Shown piece by piece: positions 21,427 through 33,337 of a stretch of DNA of 64,000 nucleotides (the first letter of the stretch is position 1; every line of letters starts with the position of its first letter). The position numbers were made by a program, and so were the translations under genes. Below the pieces are notes generated by a model. The model saw only the letters and a program-made list of their open reading frames with translations, ran no database searches and was not told the origin of the DNA. This DNA is from Pyronema omphalodes (lineage: Eukaryota > Ascomycota > Pezizomycetes > Pezizales > Pyronemataceae). The DNA lies in the NCBI GenBank assembly GCA_024516155.1, contig JAJJXM010000006.1, forward strand, positions 1,116,001-1,180,000, read 5' to 3'.

Positions 21427-22725
21427 CTACTCTTTTCCCTGGTCGACGTCGGGGTTTGTTGGAATTTCTAATACCTCACCGGCGGCTAGGCGGATCTTGC
21501 GGGAGTTGTTTGCTGCCAATGTAGGACATTCATTTTTGAAATGGTCAGCTGATCCACGGTCAGGGCAAAGTCCCTTAGCCATTCGTTCATCTCGACGACG
21601 TTGGTTTTCAGCCTTTTGGGAAGCTGATAGGTCCATGGGGGCCGATCCGTAATTACCACTATTGGTATTCTTTGGGTGGGACGCCGGGCGGGACGGCGTG
21701 GAGCTGGTACGACTAGGATCCGAAGGAACGTGCCGTTTTGTGGTGTTTGAATGAGCTCGAATCCTCTCATCTAGCTTTATACAAAGATCCACAAACTTGG
21801 TGGAGTTCTGAGGTTCTTCAGATTGGTAAACAAGACTGGTCTGAAGGTCTAGAGAGAGTCCACGCTTCAGAGCAGCCTTCTTTGCATTCTCATCGTAGTT
21901 CAAGATAGCCATTAATCGTTGGAATTCTCCGGAGTATTGGCTAAACTCACGGTTGTCCTGTTGAAGTTTATCCAATTCGGCAGACGCAGTTCTAACTTGA
22001 TCAGGACCTCCAAAAGCAGCATCCAGCATTGCACTGAGAGCCTCAACGTCCTTGAGCTTAATCTTATCTGTAAGAACGTAGGGTTGAATTGGATTCGGGG
22101 CGTTGCCTTTGAGATATCTGTAGGTGTAACGTAGCTTGTGTTGATCATCGGCGAAACGGGAGGACTCTCGGGCGAGCTTGGATCTGACTTTCAAAATGAA
22201 GTTCAAGAGTTCCTTGCGTTCACCAGAAAACTCAGGTGGGTGAGGTGATTTGATAGGACGGGTATTCGGAAGAGGACCATTTTTCGTAACGGCTTGCAGA
22301 AGTCGAACGGTGGCGTTGGCGCTTTCAAGATCCCTCTCCAAATCCGTTATTCGTTGAGCCTAGACAGAGTTGTTCTTTCGAGCTTCTGTTAGTTCGACTC
22401 GAAGGTCGTCTCTAAGTTGACAGTCTCGTTCGTATTCCTTTACAGCGTTGCAGACCAGTTTAATCCTCGTGGGGTCCTGTTCGACCTCCAGCCTTTCGGC
22501 TTCGTTGCGGTACTGGGCCACAATGACCTTGTCACTTAGGTTCATTTTAGGGGTTGAACGGAGGTGGCAGATGTTGGTTTCGTCGTTGTATTGAATTCAA
22601 GTTGCTGAGTATTCGTTCCCAACTTGTCGAGCGATTTCGATTTCGTCAAGGACGACGGGGGTTTCGAGGGAACGGAAAATCGTCAATAGATTGATGAATT
22701 CGTAGAACCAGAGATTGTAGAGCAT
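21427..22725 (-). pseudogene. Element C gag
   Basis: One frame with two stops (TGA at 22597-22599 and TAG at 22360-22362). A plausible start is the ATG at 22725 (MLYNLWFYEF), outside the LTR. The capsid-like core includes HPPEFSGERKELLNFILKVR and FAGG-like FGGPDQVRTASAELDKLQQ. The zinc knuckle reads CPDRGSADHFKNEC, so the second Cys of CX2CX4HX4C is Arg. It is shorter than the gags of A and B and lacks their long coiled coil. Confidence 0.83.
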
Positions 22726-22788
22726 GTAAAGCTTGTGGTAATTGAGAGTTGACGGTAGAGCCGGCAGGTCTTGACTACACGGATCTGT

Positions 22789-23897
22789 TGTAATGGCGAA
22801 CAAGGGAGAGATAGCTGACGGATAACCTGAGGGCTCTTCTCAATTATTCACTCTTGAGTTCAATGAAGAAATCCTTATGATAACTTCAACGTTAGAAACT
22901 CTTAAGCTGTGTCGAGCATCAACTTAGAGATCTCTGTGTTTAGAAGTCAAGGAGATAAACAAAGATTTCAAGGGACAAAGAGATCCAAAGACGGGGACGA
23001 AAACAAGGACGTACACAAAGACCGACAAAGTGTTTGAATTTGTAAATAAACAAATAACTGTGTAAGGAGAAAAGAAAAACAAAATACACAAACAAAGACA
23101 TAATCCTCTTATATACAATTTTTCCTCCTTGAACGCCGAGCCACGATTTGCCGATTTCTCCCGAAAAATAACTAAGTAAACAACGCGGTTGCGGTTGCGC
23201 GTTGCAGACGCGCTAACGCTTTCAACCAGATTAGGGGGATTGGGTGCACAGCCTCTTCACGCGCTCGTCAGCGTATCTCCCGTGCGCGATAGCGTACTCC
23301 GCATGCACGCTAGCGTAACCCTAAGCGAAGTGACTCGCGCGCTTCCGTAACCCTAATCGTGCGCGTGCGCTCGTAACCCTAAACCTAGCTGTGCGCGTGC
23401 GGTGACAAACCTAACCCTAGTTTGTGTGCGTGCGGGTGCAACCCTAACCCTAGTCACGTGAATCCAGATCAGCTGCGATTGGAACGATGGTGCAAGACTG
23501 ATAAGTTGACATGACTAGATCTTATCTTATCAATAAGATGATCATGCCCTAACCCTAGTCACGTGTGCGAGCATTAGTAGACCAGTGCGCGTGCATACTG
23601 ATCTACTACTGATAAGGGACACGTGACCGATCTTATCTTATCGGATAAGATGATCGTTAGACCGTAGGTATGGAATTTCCGAAAAGGGATCCGAGCAGAC
23701 CCCTAACCCTGGGAATCGGTCACGTTTTGACAATTCGGGAATTGAGCGTAACCCTGACCCAGGCGAGTGACGAGCGATGATCGATGACAGAAGGATAATA
23801 GAAATAAATAAACAAACGAGTGCTGAATAATGAAGCGAATGATGATAGGTGAATGAATGACGAGGAGGGGGAAGGTAATAATTCTCGAGCCGTGACA
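22789..23897 (-). repeat. Element C 5' LTR
   Basis: 1109 bp; on the minus strand it starts TGTCACGGCTCGAG at 23897 and ends CCATTACA at 22789. TATATAAG lies at 23115-23108 on the minus strand. It carries two 21-bp units (23269-23310) and the same CCCTAA / CACGTG / GATA-palindrome cluster (23311-23760) as the other LTR. Single terminal copy of the 163-bp segment. Confidence 0.9.
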
Positions 23898-23902
23898 ATT
23901 AC

Positions 23903-24538
23903 GGCTACAACCCCATTGCCAGCAACTCTACCGCAACTGCTGTGCGAAATCCTGCCAGCAAAGCATACGCCCACTGGACGCATACTGTGCACGAAGGAGC
24001 AAAGTTATCCTTTCCGAAAGCACAAGAGTATATGAAGAAGTATGCAGACCTACAACGAAAGCAAGCCCCTACTTACCAAGTTGGAGACTTGGTTATGCTT
24101 GAGGGACCGCATATCAAAACACGAAGACCATCACACAAATTGGATCATAAACTACATGGTCCATTTCAAGTCGAAAAAGTCCTATCCCGGGCAGCAATTC
24201 GTCTCACACTGCCATGCGAATGGAAGATTCATAATGTCTTTCATATTTCCCTACTTGAGCCTTTCTACACCGGTACAAGAGCTCCACCAGATCCAAATAA
24301 CATTCTCAGGGAAGCAGACGATGTGGAGGGAAGCGAGGAGTACCACCTAGATAAAATTATGAACAGTTACAAATCAGGGAACGGAGCACTCTACCTCGTC
24401 AAATGGCTTGGGTGGCCTAACAAGAAAGATTAGACGGCGGAACCCTTCCAGAACGTTTCAGTAGGAGGTCCGGAGAAGCTAAGAGAATACCATCTCAAGC
24501 ACCCTGATTCTCCGAGGGACTACCGACTCGAAGACTAA
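23903..24538 (+). pseudogene. Element B integrase C-terminus and chromodomain
   Basis: Continues integrase after the C insertion (GYNPIASNSTATAV). It contains MKKYADLQRKQAP, GDLVMLEGPHIKTRRP and WKIHNVFHISLLEPFY, then a chromodomain (EYHLDKIMNSYKSGNGALYLVKWLGWPNKKD). A TAG at 24431-24433 interrupts the chromodomain just after KWLGWP; the remainder reads TAEPFQNVSVGGPEKLREY to the natural end at TAA 24536-24538. Very similar to 90-611 of element A. Confidence 0.85.
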
Positions 24539-24696
24539 GCTTAATGATCTTTCCCATGCGGTTTTCATTAAATTCAGTTGGTAGTAGGATGTAGGGGCTG
24601 GAGGACTACATCTATGATTGATCACTTAATCACTTGGCTGCGGCGAGGGGCGATCACAGAATGATGAACTATGACCTTCGGGACGGAGCTTGAACA

Positions 24697-24708
24697 GGCG
24701 GGAGGTGG
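24697..24708 (+). other. Element B polypurine tract
   Basis: GGCGGGAGGTGG directly before the 3' LTR start TGGCACACCC, the position expected for the plus-strand primer of reverse transcription. Positions 24539-24696 between the pol stop and this tract hold nothing recognisable. Confidence 0.6.
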
Positions 24709-26093
24709 TGGCACACCCTATAATGTGTGAGAATAGAATAGGTATCATATATAACGCTATGGAGAATATGGCAAACTCGACAGGAGAATGAATAATCAAG
24801 CTAGTATCCCGGGCCGGAACCCCCACAGGAGCTCTGGCTAGCCACGTCACATGATTCGTGACTTTCCGATAGGACCTCACGAGGATCCCGGCCCGAGGCG
24901 TCGAAACTATTATTCACTGTCAGTTTGGGAGGACTCAGCATGGAGACGGCGAAAGGAACACTTCCCTCAAGGGTGTCGACTTACCCTTGAGACAACTATG
25001 AACGACGCTGATGGACAACGAAGAAGACAACGAAAGGGCACCTCCTTATACCTGAGGAGTATTCGGCAACGCACGGCTACGATAGGGGCTGCATAGGTAC
25101 CAGGGATTCCAAGAAGATGCAGATGCGACGCAAGAGTGTCATCCGGTGTTACGAGTTGCGTGAACAGTTTGGCGAGAGATAACGCGGAGTCTAGTCAGCA
25201 AACAGCAGTGGAATGCTGAACAAGGGTCAACAGTGCATCAGCATGAGATGACGTCCAGCAAGGAACTGCACTGAGGAAACCTGTTTGATGGAACTGATAT
25301 AACGCGTCCTTGGGCCCAGAGCCGGCAACTTCAAACAGGACGGCGTTTGCATCCACACCAGGGTGTGGCTGCATGCAAGTGCGCCCAGGTGGGGCACATA
25401 TGACATCACACAGGAATAGAACGCAGTGATCCACTCCGGTAGGGCATCAGGATGCCTTATGATGTCAGTGACCTCTACTTGCAATCGAGATTCTCTAGGG
25501 AGATCTATGATGGCACGACTCTTCCGATAAATGACTCATGCGTCATTATCACAAGAGTTGATGCATGATGCAGTCAGACGGAGTCGCCCTCCAGTGTGAC
25601 TCATAACCCCAGCACCTCATTGGAAGGTGTGTTAGTACGGTGAGCTATTTCAAGGATTAATCTGACCAGGGCGAGCATTATGCAAGTGAGCAATTAATTT
25701 AAATGCGCCCTCAGTATGATACAAGCTATCAGCAGATGCGTTACAGCCTTGACCCATGTCTCATCTCGTAAGCTCAGTTTGGCAGTTGGTTCCCCAAGGA
25801 AGGCTGGGGAATTTGTAGATGAAAGTCTATAAAAGACCCTATGTCTTCCCTCTGTCTCCTCCATGATCATCCATTGATCCTCTACGCGACGATACCTAAA
25901 CTACACCAACGAATACCTCCACAGACGACCCTTGAGTTCATTCGGCCTGTGATCCATTGATTTACTTCCTACCTTTATCTTTGGAGTACCCCTATTAGTT
26001 CTTGAGAACGAAGTGTTTGTCTACCCTAGGACCAAGGACTTGGGAGAACGATCGAAAGGCTTCTGCATAGTTAGGACTGTGCGCAGGTTCACA
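24709..26093 (+). repeat. Element B 3' LTR, complete
   Basis: 1385 bp, TGGCACACCC ... CAGGTTCACA. Full-length match to the solo LTR at 10422-11778, and its last 525 bp match the truncated 5' LTR. TATA box TATAAAAG at 25828-25835. The base block after the end is GGGAG (26094-26098), the predicted target duplication of B, whose left partner is outside the window. Confidence 0.88.
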
Positions 26094-26669
26094 GGGAGTT
26101 TCGAGACTGGGGCGATAATTGCAGTGGGGCCGGGGGCTGGTGCTGTGGCTCGGGCTGGGATAGGAGGCACAGTGGCTTGTGGCGCGCTGTCAGGTCCGTT
26201 AGGGTAGACCTGTACGGACCGGGTCTGGATAACGACAGGGCGGGTCGGTGCAATGTTGTAGATTCCGGGGCCCGGAAGGGACAGGGCTCGAGACGAGGGT
26301 GCTGGTGCGGGAGGCGGGGGTCTTGGTAAGATCATTCAAGATATAGCCAGTGGGGTGGCCCTGGGCATCCAGGATCGACCGGGCTAGTTGCTTGGTGAAT
26401 GTAACACGGTCATGCCCGTCCGGGAACTGGGTCATAGAGGCAGCATTGATAATCTGTTGCCCATGGCCTCCTTTGTCAATCCTAACGTTCATCTCTATTG
26501 GTTGGCAAAGTTGGCTTAAGCTTAATGGTGTGGCGGTGGTACTCCTGGTAATCGTAAACCTGGAGCTCCCAACGGGTGACAAGGTAGCCAAAATTCTCTG
26601 TTCTTCAGATGGTTCGTTGGATGGCGCCAGCCTAAAGGCATGGGATTGCAAATGTCTCAGGTAGGGCAT
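26094..26669 (-). pseudogene. Proline-rich ORF remnant cut by element B
   Basis: On the minus strand an open frame (26669-26337) reads SNEPSEEQRILATLSPVGSS and DRVTFTKQLARSILDAQG, up to GYILNDL. After a one-base shift near 26335 it continues as PRPPPPAPAPSSRALSLPG and on to the LTR boundary of B at 26094. I do not recognise the product. It could be a host gene exon or part of another transposon ORF. It is the only stretch in the window that does not obviously belong to a named element. Confidence 0.4.
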
Positions 26670-26820
26670 TTTTTTCCAAGGCTTGTAACAAGGTATGAGT
26701 CCAGGCAGAACCGTTTTGGTTCATGCGTGCCGGTCAAATTTGGTGATCGAACGTAATGTCAGGAACCTGAACGGAAGTTCGAAGAACACGCTGAGCACTA
26801 CCAAGGAACAGGGCTAGAAG
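26670..26820. other. Short unassigned spacer
   Basis: Between the proline-rich remnant and the first X 5' end. No ORF, repeat or known motif seen. Confidence 0.5.
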
Positions 26821-27910
26821 ACCACACAGCAACCGCTGACACCCCCCTACATTTTCGACAACAACCTGCAATTTCCCGGCTCTGCCGACGGAAATCACCT
26901 TATGGCACTCAGTTTACCCCGAGTCCCGATTTCCAGGCCCGAATTCCCGTTTACCGTTGAGTGTCAGCGGAAAAACGGGATTCTGTGACCTCCGGACCGG
27001 TCAACGGGCCTTTCCATCAACGCCACCCCACCACTCGCCCTCCGATCATCAAACAAACCTTATTTTCTGTTTCGGCATACCGAAGTCCCCCCCTCCCCCA
27101 ATTGACCGTTCGCCAGCAGCACTGGTTGTGGTGGACCAGAAATTTCCCCCTTTCGGGCCCCCTTTCTCCGCGGGAATTTTTCTCGGTTAACCAGAGCCTC
27201 CTGACGTGACCCGTCGCCATCGCTTACCGCGATCCTGATTTAGCGATGGACGCTGATCTGTCTCTCCCTCCAACCCCCTCGCCTATGCAGGTACAAGTCG
27301 CCACCTGCAGCCCTATCACCCACGTTCCGGCAACCCCAACCCACTGAATTATCACCATCGATCTCACCTCCGCCATTTCCACCGACCCCCTTGCCCGCGC
27401 AGACGCCCCTCATGCTGGCACATTCTCCATCATCGCCCCCTCCCGCAGAAAGCCTACCTCCTCTACCTCCCGAATCACAGCCCGCCTCAGCAGAGTCTCT
27501 AAATCCGAAATTCACCAACTCCGACGCACTGCCGGGGAAATGAGACGTGCCGGCATCGCTCACCTCGACAACAACCCCGCCATGCGTAACCTCGACAACA
27601 CTCCCGCCCTGCCCGGCCCCATGGACATCGACTCCGACACCGACCTTGAAGACGAAAAAGAATACAAATCAACCCTCCAACCAAGCGACGAATTGCTCAC
27701 CGCCATCGCCACCATGATTCCGAAAAACACCAATGACGCCCTCCGCCCAATTGTACAATCTATCGACAACATCAACAAACGCATCGACAAACTCGTGAAA
27801 CCGACCCCTCAGGCAACAAACCCACCAGGACAGCGCAGCAAGCGTCAACAACCCCAGAGACAACAGCCGCACCCCGGACAACACAACCTTCCCCCCACCC
27901 CCCGGCTAAT
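26821..27910 (+). mobile_element. X LINE 5' fragment (diverged copy)
   Basis: Starts ACCACACAGCAACCGCTGAC, as do two other X 5' ends (29329 and, on the minus strand, 38378). The 5' UTR follows that of the full-length X over its length (block TTTCGGCATACCGAA, then GCAGCACTGGTTGTGGTG). ORF1 starts at ATG 27246 (MDADLSLPPTPSPMQ) and soon stops at 27348. A later segment (27540-27910) reads PMDIDSDTDLEDE and a helix ending KRIDKL, as in X ORF1. It is cut at 27911 by the 5' end of a Y copy. Confidence 0.8.
27217..27249 (+). promoter_or_regulatory. Hairpin enclosing X ORF1 start codon, diverged copy
   Basis: CCATCGCT (27217-27224) can pair with AGCGATGG (27242-27249); the second arm contains the ORF1 ATG (27246-27248). 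The full-length X has the same arms and the same total length of 33 nt (37946-37978) but a different loop. Confidence 0.5.
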
Positions 27911-29313
27911 ACACCACGCGCGACCGGTGACCCCCGCCTGCATTCTCAACAACGAGCACCGAAACCCCCGGTTTTCTCATCGGATTCGGATTCGCAGCAC
28001 TCTGTTACGTCATTCTCTGAATTTTCTGGGAATTCTACGTTGTGTTTGTTGACTTTTGTCGCAAAATCAGAGTTTTCACGAGTCTTGGCTTACTCCACCT
28101 CACTCAATGTCGCCAAAACAACGACTGAACAACGCCCAACGATCGAAACGGTCCGAAAACGGGTACAATGTTCTAGCCGACCTTCCTCATGATGGATCTA
28201 ACTCTACTTTTGATGGAAGAGATGGATAGTTGATGAAGTTGATGGAAACAGTGCTGGAGAACCCCTCCAGAACGTGGTCTTGGCAGGATCACCAGTTCCT
28301 TGGGCTTCAACAGACCAGCAACAAGCGACAACTACCCGATCACTGTATGTGTGGCGCCGCGAAATGATCAAATTCATCCTTGAAGAATATGCAGCAGCAA
28401 GTGATGAAAAACGCCTGGACAGATCATTGGAAATAACCCACTCCCGGATCAGTGCCCTCACCTTGTTAGGTGTGAACCAGGACAACAAAGAGACTCACCG
28501 CCGCTTGGACACAGTCGAAGAGAAGATGTACGACATAAGCGACCACATCAACGACAGGTTTGACACCGTTCTTGCGAAACTCAACGACCTGCATGGCGGA
28601 AACGAGATGCTGCGCGCAGCATACGACTCTACACAGGCAGAAACAGCAGCTCTCAAGGCTGCTGTGGACGCCCTGACGAAGAGAATCGACGAACAGCAAG
28701 AAGTCATTTCGGCGCCCCCCTCACCGAACCTCACGGCCTCCCTCAGCGATGGAAGAGATGACTATGCAACTGTCCTTCGTCCAAGATGATATTCAGGATG
28801 TCCTGGACACTGTTCGCAACCCTCCTGGCAAGAGAATGTGAAGGGGAAGCGACCGGAACACTGAATTCACCTCACCGAAGACCAGAATACCGGTCAACCA
28901 CAAACCGAGAGCTGCGTCACCAGTGCAAAGCCTGATGCACTCTAAGCACGTAACGAGCGCCGCCCAGGACAAACTTGATGCTCTCAAGTGAAAGTCACCC
29001 CTGCCTCTCCTTGCAATCACCTTCACCGAAGCGACACTGGAACCTCAGCCTGACAGTTCCTCTGTTCAGGACAGATCTCTACCCGACGCCCCTGGCACTG
29101 CCCCTGCTGAGACAGACGGATGGAAGACTGTGGAGGCGAAGGCTACACAGAAGAAGAAGACGAAAGCGAAGGAGACGACATCTACGGCAGCGATACCCAA
29201 GCAGACCCCTACAACGAAGAATGGTGGAAGGGGAAAGAATACCCACCGACCCAGCCAGACAACTTCCTCCACAAAGAAGACTTGGGCAGAAGTCGTCAAT
29301 AGCGGAGGCATCA
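27911..29313 (+). pseudogene. Y element copy 1, 3'-truncated and diverged
   Basis: Starts ACACCACGCGCGACCGGTGACCCCC, a diverged Y 5' end, followed by the Y leader (CATTCTCAACAACGAGCACC). ORF1 starts at ATG 28107 (MSPKQRLNNAQRSKRSENG), stops after about 40 codons and is readable again from 28274. The middle (EMIKFILEEYAAASDEKRLD) differs strongly from other copies, while the block AAYDSTQAETAALKAAVDALTK and the TWAEVV segment near 29290 are kept. It breaks off at 29313 and meets an X 5' end at 29329, with 15 nt of unassigned sequence between. Confidence 0.8.
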
Positions 29314-29328
29314 GTGGTGAACGATAAC

Positions 29329-29728
29329 ACCACACAGCAACCGCTGACCCGCCCCCTGCATTTTTGACAACAACCTCAAATTGCCCGGCTCTGCTGACGG
29401 AAAGCGCCTTATCGCACTCAGTTTACCCCGAATCCCGATTTCCAGGCCCGAATTCCCATTTACCGTTGAGTTTCAGCGGAAAAAACGAGATTCCCGGACC
29501 TCCGGACCGGTCAACGGGCCTTTCCATCAACGCCGCCGCAACACCCGCCGGGACGGTAGGTTATCACCCCCGATGCTGGCGACAGGCCACGACGGCCATC
29601 ATCCCGAAGCCCAATAAACCGGACTACAGCAACCCCAAAGCATATCAACCGATCGCATTGCTGAACTGCCTGGGCAAAACCCTCCAAAAACTAATGGCCT
29701 CTCCCCTGGCGACCATGGCCGACACTCG
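29329..29728 (+). mobile_element. X LINE 5' UTR fused to an RT fragment
   Basis: 29329-29551 is the X 5' UTR starting ACCACACAGCAACCGCTGAC. It is joined directly to an RT piece (29552-29728: GTVGYHPRCWRQATTAIIPKP and PKAYQPIALLNCLGKTLQKLM) that belongs to ORF2, with all of ORF1 and the endonuclease missing. The RT piece differs from the other X copies by several residues, so it is an older subfamily. It is cut at 29729 by the tail of the minus-strand X. Confidence 0.8.
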
Positions 29729-29759
29729 TTTGTTTGTTTGTTTGTTTGTTTATTCATTA

Positions 29760-29789
29760 CTCGTATGCAACCTTATTGGTTATGACGAG
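29760..29789 (-). other. X 3'-terminal hairpin before the (AAAC)n tail
   Basis: On the minus strand: outer arm CTCG, spacer TCAT, inner arm AACC, loop AATAA, inner arm GGTT, spacer GCATA, outer arm CGAG, then TAATGAATA and the tail. The second X 3' end (63607-63636) is identical. The Y elements have the same fold with different but complementary outer arms. Probable recognition structure for the RT (inferred). Confidence 0.7.
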
Positions 29790-32700
29790 GGTACAGGTTT
29801 ATAGTACATGGAAAGTCAAAAGCAAAAACAAAACAAAGTCCCGTCTCTACCTCCGCTGATCCTCCCTTAGGCTGTGATTTTGTGGTCCTGTCCCCACTAT
29901 TACTTCGTTGGTCCTGTCGTCCAACCGCGTCTGCTGTTCCAGTGCCCTGTTCGCACAGAGGCCACCGCGCAGGGTGTCCTCTCTTTCCTCCGCCCTTCCC
30001 CTCCCATGTTTTAGCCGTTTTTCCCGCCTTTATTTCCTCCAAGAGCAAAAAGAAAAAGATAACCTCCGCCGGCCCACTCTGCCCCTTCCCATCGCGCCTC
30101 TCTCTCCTCGTGCAATTCCGTATACCCCTTCCGCCCTTAAAAACAAAACAAAAGAAAGGAAATAATGAAAGGAAAAACTCTCGTCGCGCAATCCCGTCCC
30201 CCCTTCCTACCCCGGTCCCTTCTCCTTCCACTGTCTTCTCCTATCCAACTCCGCCCGCGATAACAAAGGAAACAGAAAAGCAAAGAAAATAAGAAGGAAT
30301 ACATGATGTCAAAAGAGAACGACGAATCTATAACGCACGGAGAAGTCAAGCGGTACTGCTTATTAGCTGTCAATGAAACGGGGGTGGTCTCGCCTGCGAG
30401 TCCTACTTAACCTGGCATGAGCCCCTACCGAAGTAGCGACCTTTGTCGCGGAGATAAACGAAGAGAGAGCCTTTGTGCCGGAGGGGGTGTAGAGGATGTT
30501 GTCCAAATTGTTCCGGGAATTCCTGTGGAGTTTGAGATCCTGTCGAAGTGTTGTCCGGGCGTCCTGGTGATCTGGGCAGCTGAGGAGCAGGTGCCGAGGG
30601 GTCTGAGGGGGGTGTAGCGGGCAGCTACAATGTCGCGATGGGTAGGAGTCTGTCGGCGGGTGTGCCAGGAAGTCCAGAAAGTATCCGTGTCCTGTACGGA
30701 GACCAAGGATCGTGGTAGAGAGCCACCGGGGGTTGTCGACGTAGATGGGATCCATGCGTCTCCGGTGCGGGGCAGAGTATGTGTGTGGTCGATCGGAGGA
30801 GGAGTACCAGTGTGTCCACTCGGCGACGGTCTTCTGGCGTGCTTTCTTGCGTAGCCGGGTGAGTGTAATGGGTAGACTCGCACGGGGGAGGGATTCGGTG
30901 GCTTGTTTAGCCAGGCGGTCTGCGGCATCGCTGCCGGGTATGTCGGAGTGACCGGGGATCCAGTGGAGTGTGACTGTGACGTCTTGTTGTAGTAGGGCTT
31001 CGGCTGTCTCGTGTATAGTGCGGGCTATTTCCTGGCCGGGGCCGCGTCGGAGGTGTGAGGCACGTTGGAGCGCTGCTTTGTTGTCGCTAAAGATGTGCAG
31101 TCGACGGTTGTGGAGGTTGAGGCGAGCGATGTACTTCAAGCACGTTAAGAGGCATTCTTGAATTGCGCGCACCTCTGCATCGAACACTTCAGGTGTGTCT
31201 CCGATAGGTACGATGGCGTTGATGGTGGTGGGTAGTCCAGAGGTGATGGTGTATCCGGCGCCGGTGCCAGACGCGGTCTGCGACCCGTCCGTGTAGGCGA
31301 TGATGACATTGCGGCGTCGCCTGAGGTTGTCGAGGAGTAGGAGGTGGGCGTGCACTGTCTCGGGTTTCGGGGCTGTGGGGATGTCGACGGTTGAGAGGTT
31401 TTCGTCGGCGTCGAGCGGAACGGGGAGGGAGGTGTCTTCGACCGGTGCGTTGAGGTGGAGCCAAGGCGAGAGAGAGTGTAGAGCGCTGAGGAGGCGCGTG
31501 GGCTGTCGTGTGGTGTTGTGCCACGGGTGGTCGTACTCGTTTGCGATCTCAATAGCGGCGGATTGTAAGCTCGGTATGGGGAAGGATGTGGGACACCGGC
31601 CTGCGATCGGATGTGTCGGAGGGAGAGTGAGGACGCGAAGTGCGTATTGGCGTTGCTTGTGGTCCAGGCGTATCGGTACCGGAGGTAGCGCGGTCTCGTT
31701 ATGGAGCGCCAGTGTGGGAGTCGAGTTAAAGGCGTTGAGTATGCGGCGTAGGGCTGAATTTTGTTGGGTTTGTAGTTTCGAGGCAAGGTCTCTCTGTCGC
31801 GTCCACCATATCTCCGCGCCAAAGTCCGCACGGATTTGGACGCATGCCTGGAAAATTAGTCGGGTCGCGAGGGGAGACAGACCAGTTTCATATCTTGCTA
31901 ATCGGCATAGCGCGTTGAGCGTTCTTTGTGCGGCGGCTGTTTTTCTACGTACATGTGCTTTAAAGGTAAGGCGTCTGTCTAGGTGCATACCAATCCATCG
32001 TACAACATCTTGTTCCCCTCCCTGCGTCCCAGGGCTCACTATCGTACCGTTCGGTAGTTTTACTTTTTCATTGTCTGTGATTGTATCTGACCTCGCCCAG
32101 TGGAAGTGAAGGAGTTCCGTCTTTGAGTCGTCAAAGGCCACAGCGTTGGAAGCTGCCCAAGTGAATGCTGTTTCGGTGACTTTTTCCAGGAAGCGCGCGT
32201 TTTCTTTCCGGGTTCGACTCTGTACGACGATTGCGACGTCATCCATGTAACTGGGGGTCCACGCGAACGGGTGTTCCTCGTTAGTGCGTCGAAGAGCGGT
32301 CTTAAGTACAGGAGGAACAGGATCGGTGATGCTGGGGAACCCTGGGGGATTCCCGTTTGAATTGCGCGTTGGCGATCTGTTTTTCCGTCGAAGGATAGAG
32401 CGGTCGTCCTTTCGGCGAGGAAGGTTTCGCACCATGTTCGGATTTGTCGGGGGCAGCCTAGCTGGTGTAGTGTCTGCTGAAGGCGATTGGCGGAGACATT
32501 GTCGAAAGCTCCGCGTACGTCTAGGAAAAGTGCTGTGGTGATAAGTTTCTGTTGTTTACCCATTTCAATGTCGTGGACGAGCGCCATTGCGGCGTCAATG
32601 GCGGATCGCTGCGGGCGGCCTCCTATTTGGTCTCGGTGTAACAGTTCCCGGGTCTCCGCGAGTTGTCCGAGCCGAGTCGCCATTAATTTCTCTAACGTTT

Positions 32701-33337
32701 TTCCAAGGCAGTTCAGCAGGGCGATTGGGCGGTATGCCTTTGGATTTGCGTAGTCGGGTTTGTTAGGTTTTGGTATAATTACCGTCGTGTCCTGTCTCCA
32801 CCTGCGGGGATGGTACCCTACAGTGCCCAGCGTCGAGTAAAGATTGGTTAGGTATGTGGGGACGGCGAGACACACTTGGCGGAGACAACCAAAGGTTATT
32901 CCGTCGGGTACTGGGGCTTTCGAGGGGGAAGAGGTAAAGATGGCTTGTTTGACCTCCAACGGCGAGAAGGTCGTCCACGCTGTCTCTCTGCGACAGGGGA
33001 GGGTGGATGGGGGGGGCGGGGGAGGTGGTGGGGGGAATAACATCTGAAATGCCTCTACTTTCCTGTCGAACGAACTGCAGAGTTCCTCCCTACCGTTCAT
33101 TGTGGCGCGGATATTGGGAGTGAGTTGGGCACGGCGCGGGTTTGTGTATTTGAAGGCCCGCCAGACGTCCGGTCCTTCTGCCTGAGCCAGATACTCTTTC
33201 CACATCGCATCCTTGGCATGTCTTATCTGACGGTGATACATGTTTCGTAGGCGGCGATAAATGGTGTGGTTAGTGTCTGAGCCCGTTGATTTCCACCTTC
33301 TTTTTGCGCGGGTCATATCCTTTCTGGCGGTGGTGAC

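Larger units (their letters stand above)
16447..23897 (-). mobile_element. Element C: complete Ty3/gypsy chromovirus inserted in B integrase
   Basis: Both LTRs are present (3' LTR 16447-17746, 5' LTR 22789-23897) and the element is flanked by a perfect 5-bp duplication ATTAC (16442-16446 and 23898-23902). Internal order on the minus strand: gag, protease, RT, RNase H, integrase, chromodomain. Stops in gag, pol and before integrase make it inactive, although the integrase half is one open frame of 598 codons. Its proteins are clearly different from A and B, so it is a separate lineage. Confidence 0.93.
8665..26093 (+). mobile_element. Element B: degenerate Ty3/gypsy chromovirus, host of four insertions
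   Basis: Plus-strand order: truncated 5' LTR, gag, protease, RT, RNase H, integrase, chromodomain, polypurine tract, complete 3' LTR. It is interrupted by element A in the 5' LTR, a solo LTR at 10422-11778, a solo LTR at 12303-12867 and element C at 16447-23897. Removing each internal insert and one copy of its target duplication rejoins the reading frame (for example gag MAELKAPQYFSG and integrase FYANYGYNP). Stops are spread over the whole coding region. Without inserts the element would be about 8 kb plus the missing LTR part. Confidence 0.9.

Noticed and set aside
1..26093. Repeat-induced point mutation as cause of decay
   Set aside because: Stops are of mixed origin (single-base indels, TGA from several codons), the sequence is not AT-enriched, and the LINE copies nearby are nearly identical and GC-rich.
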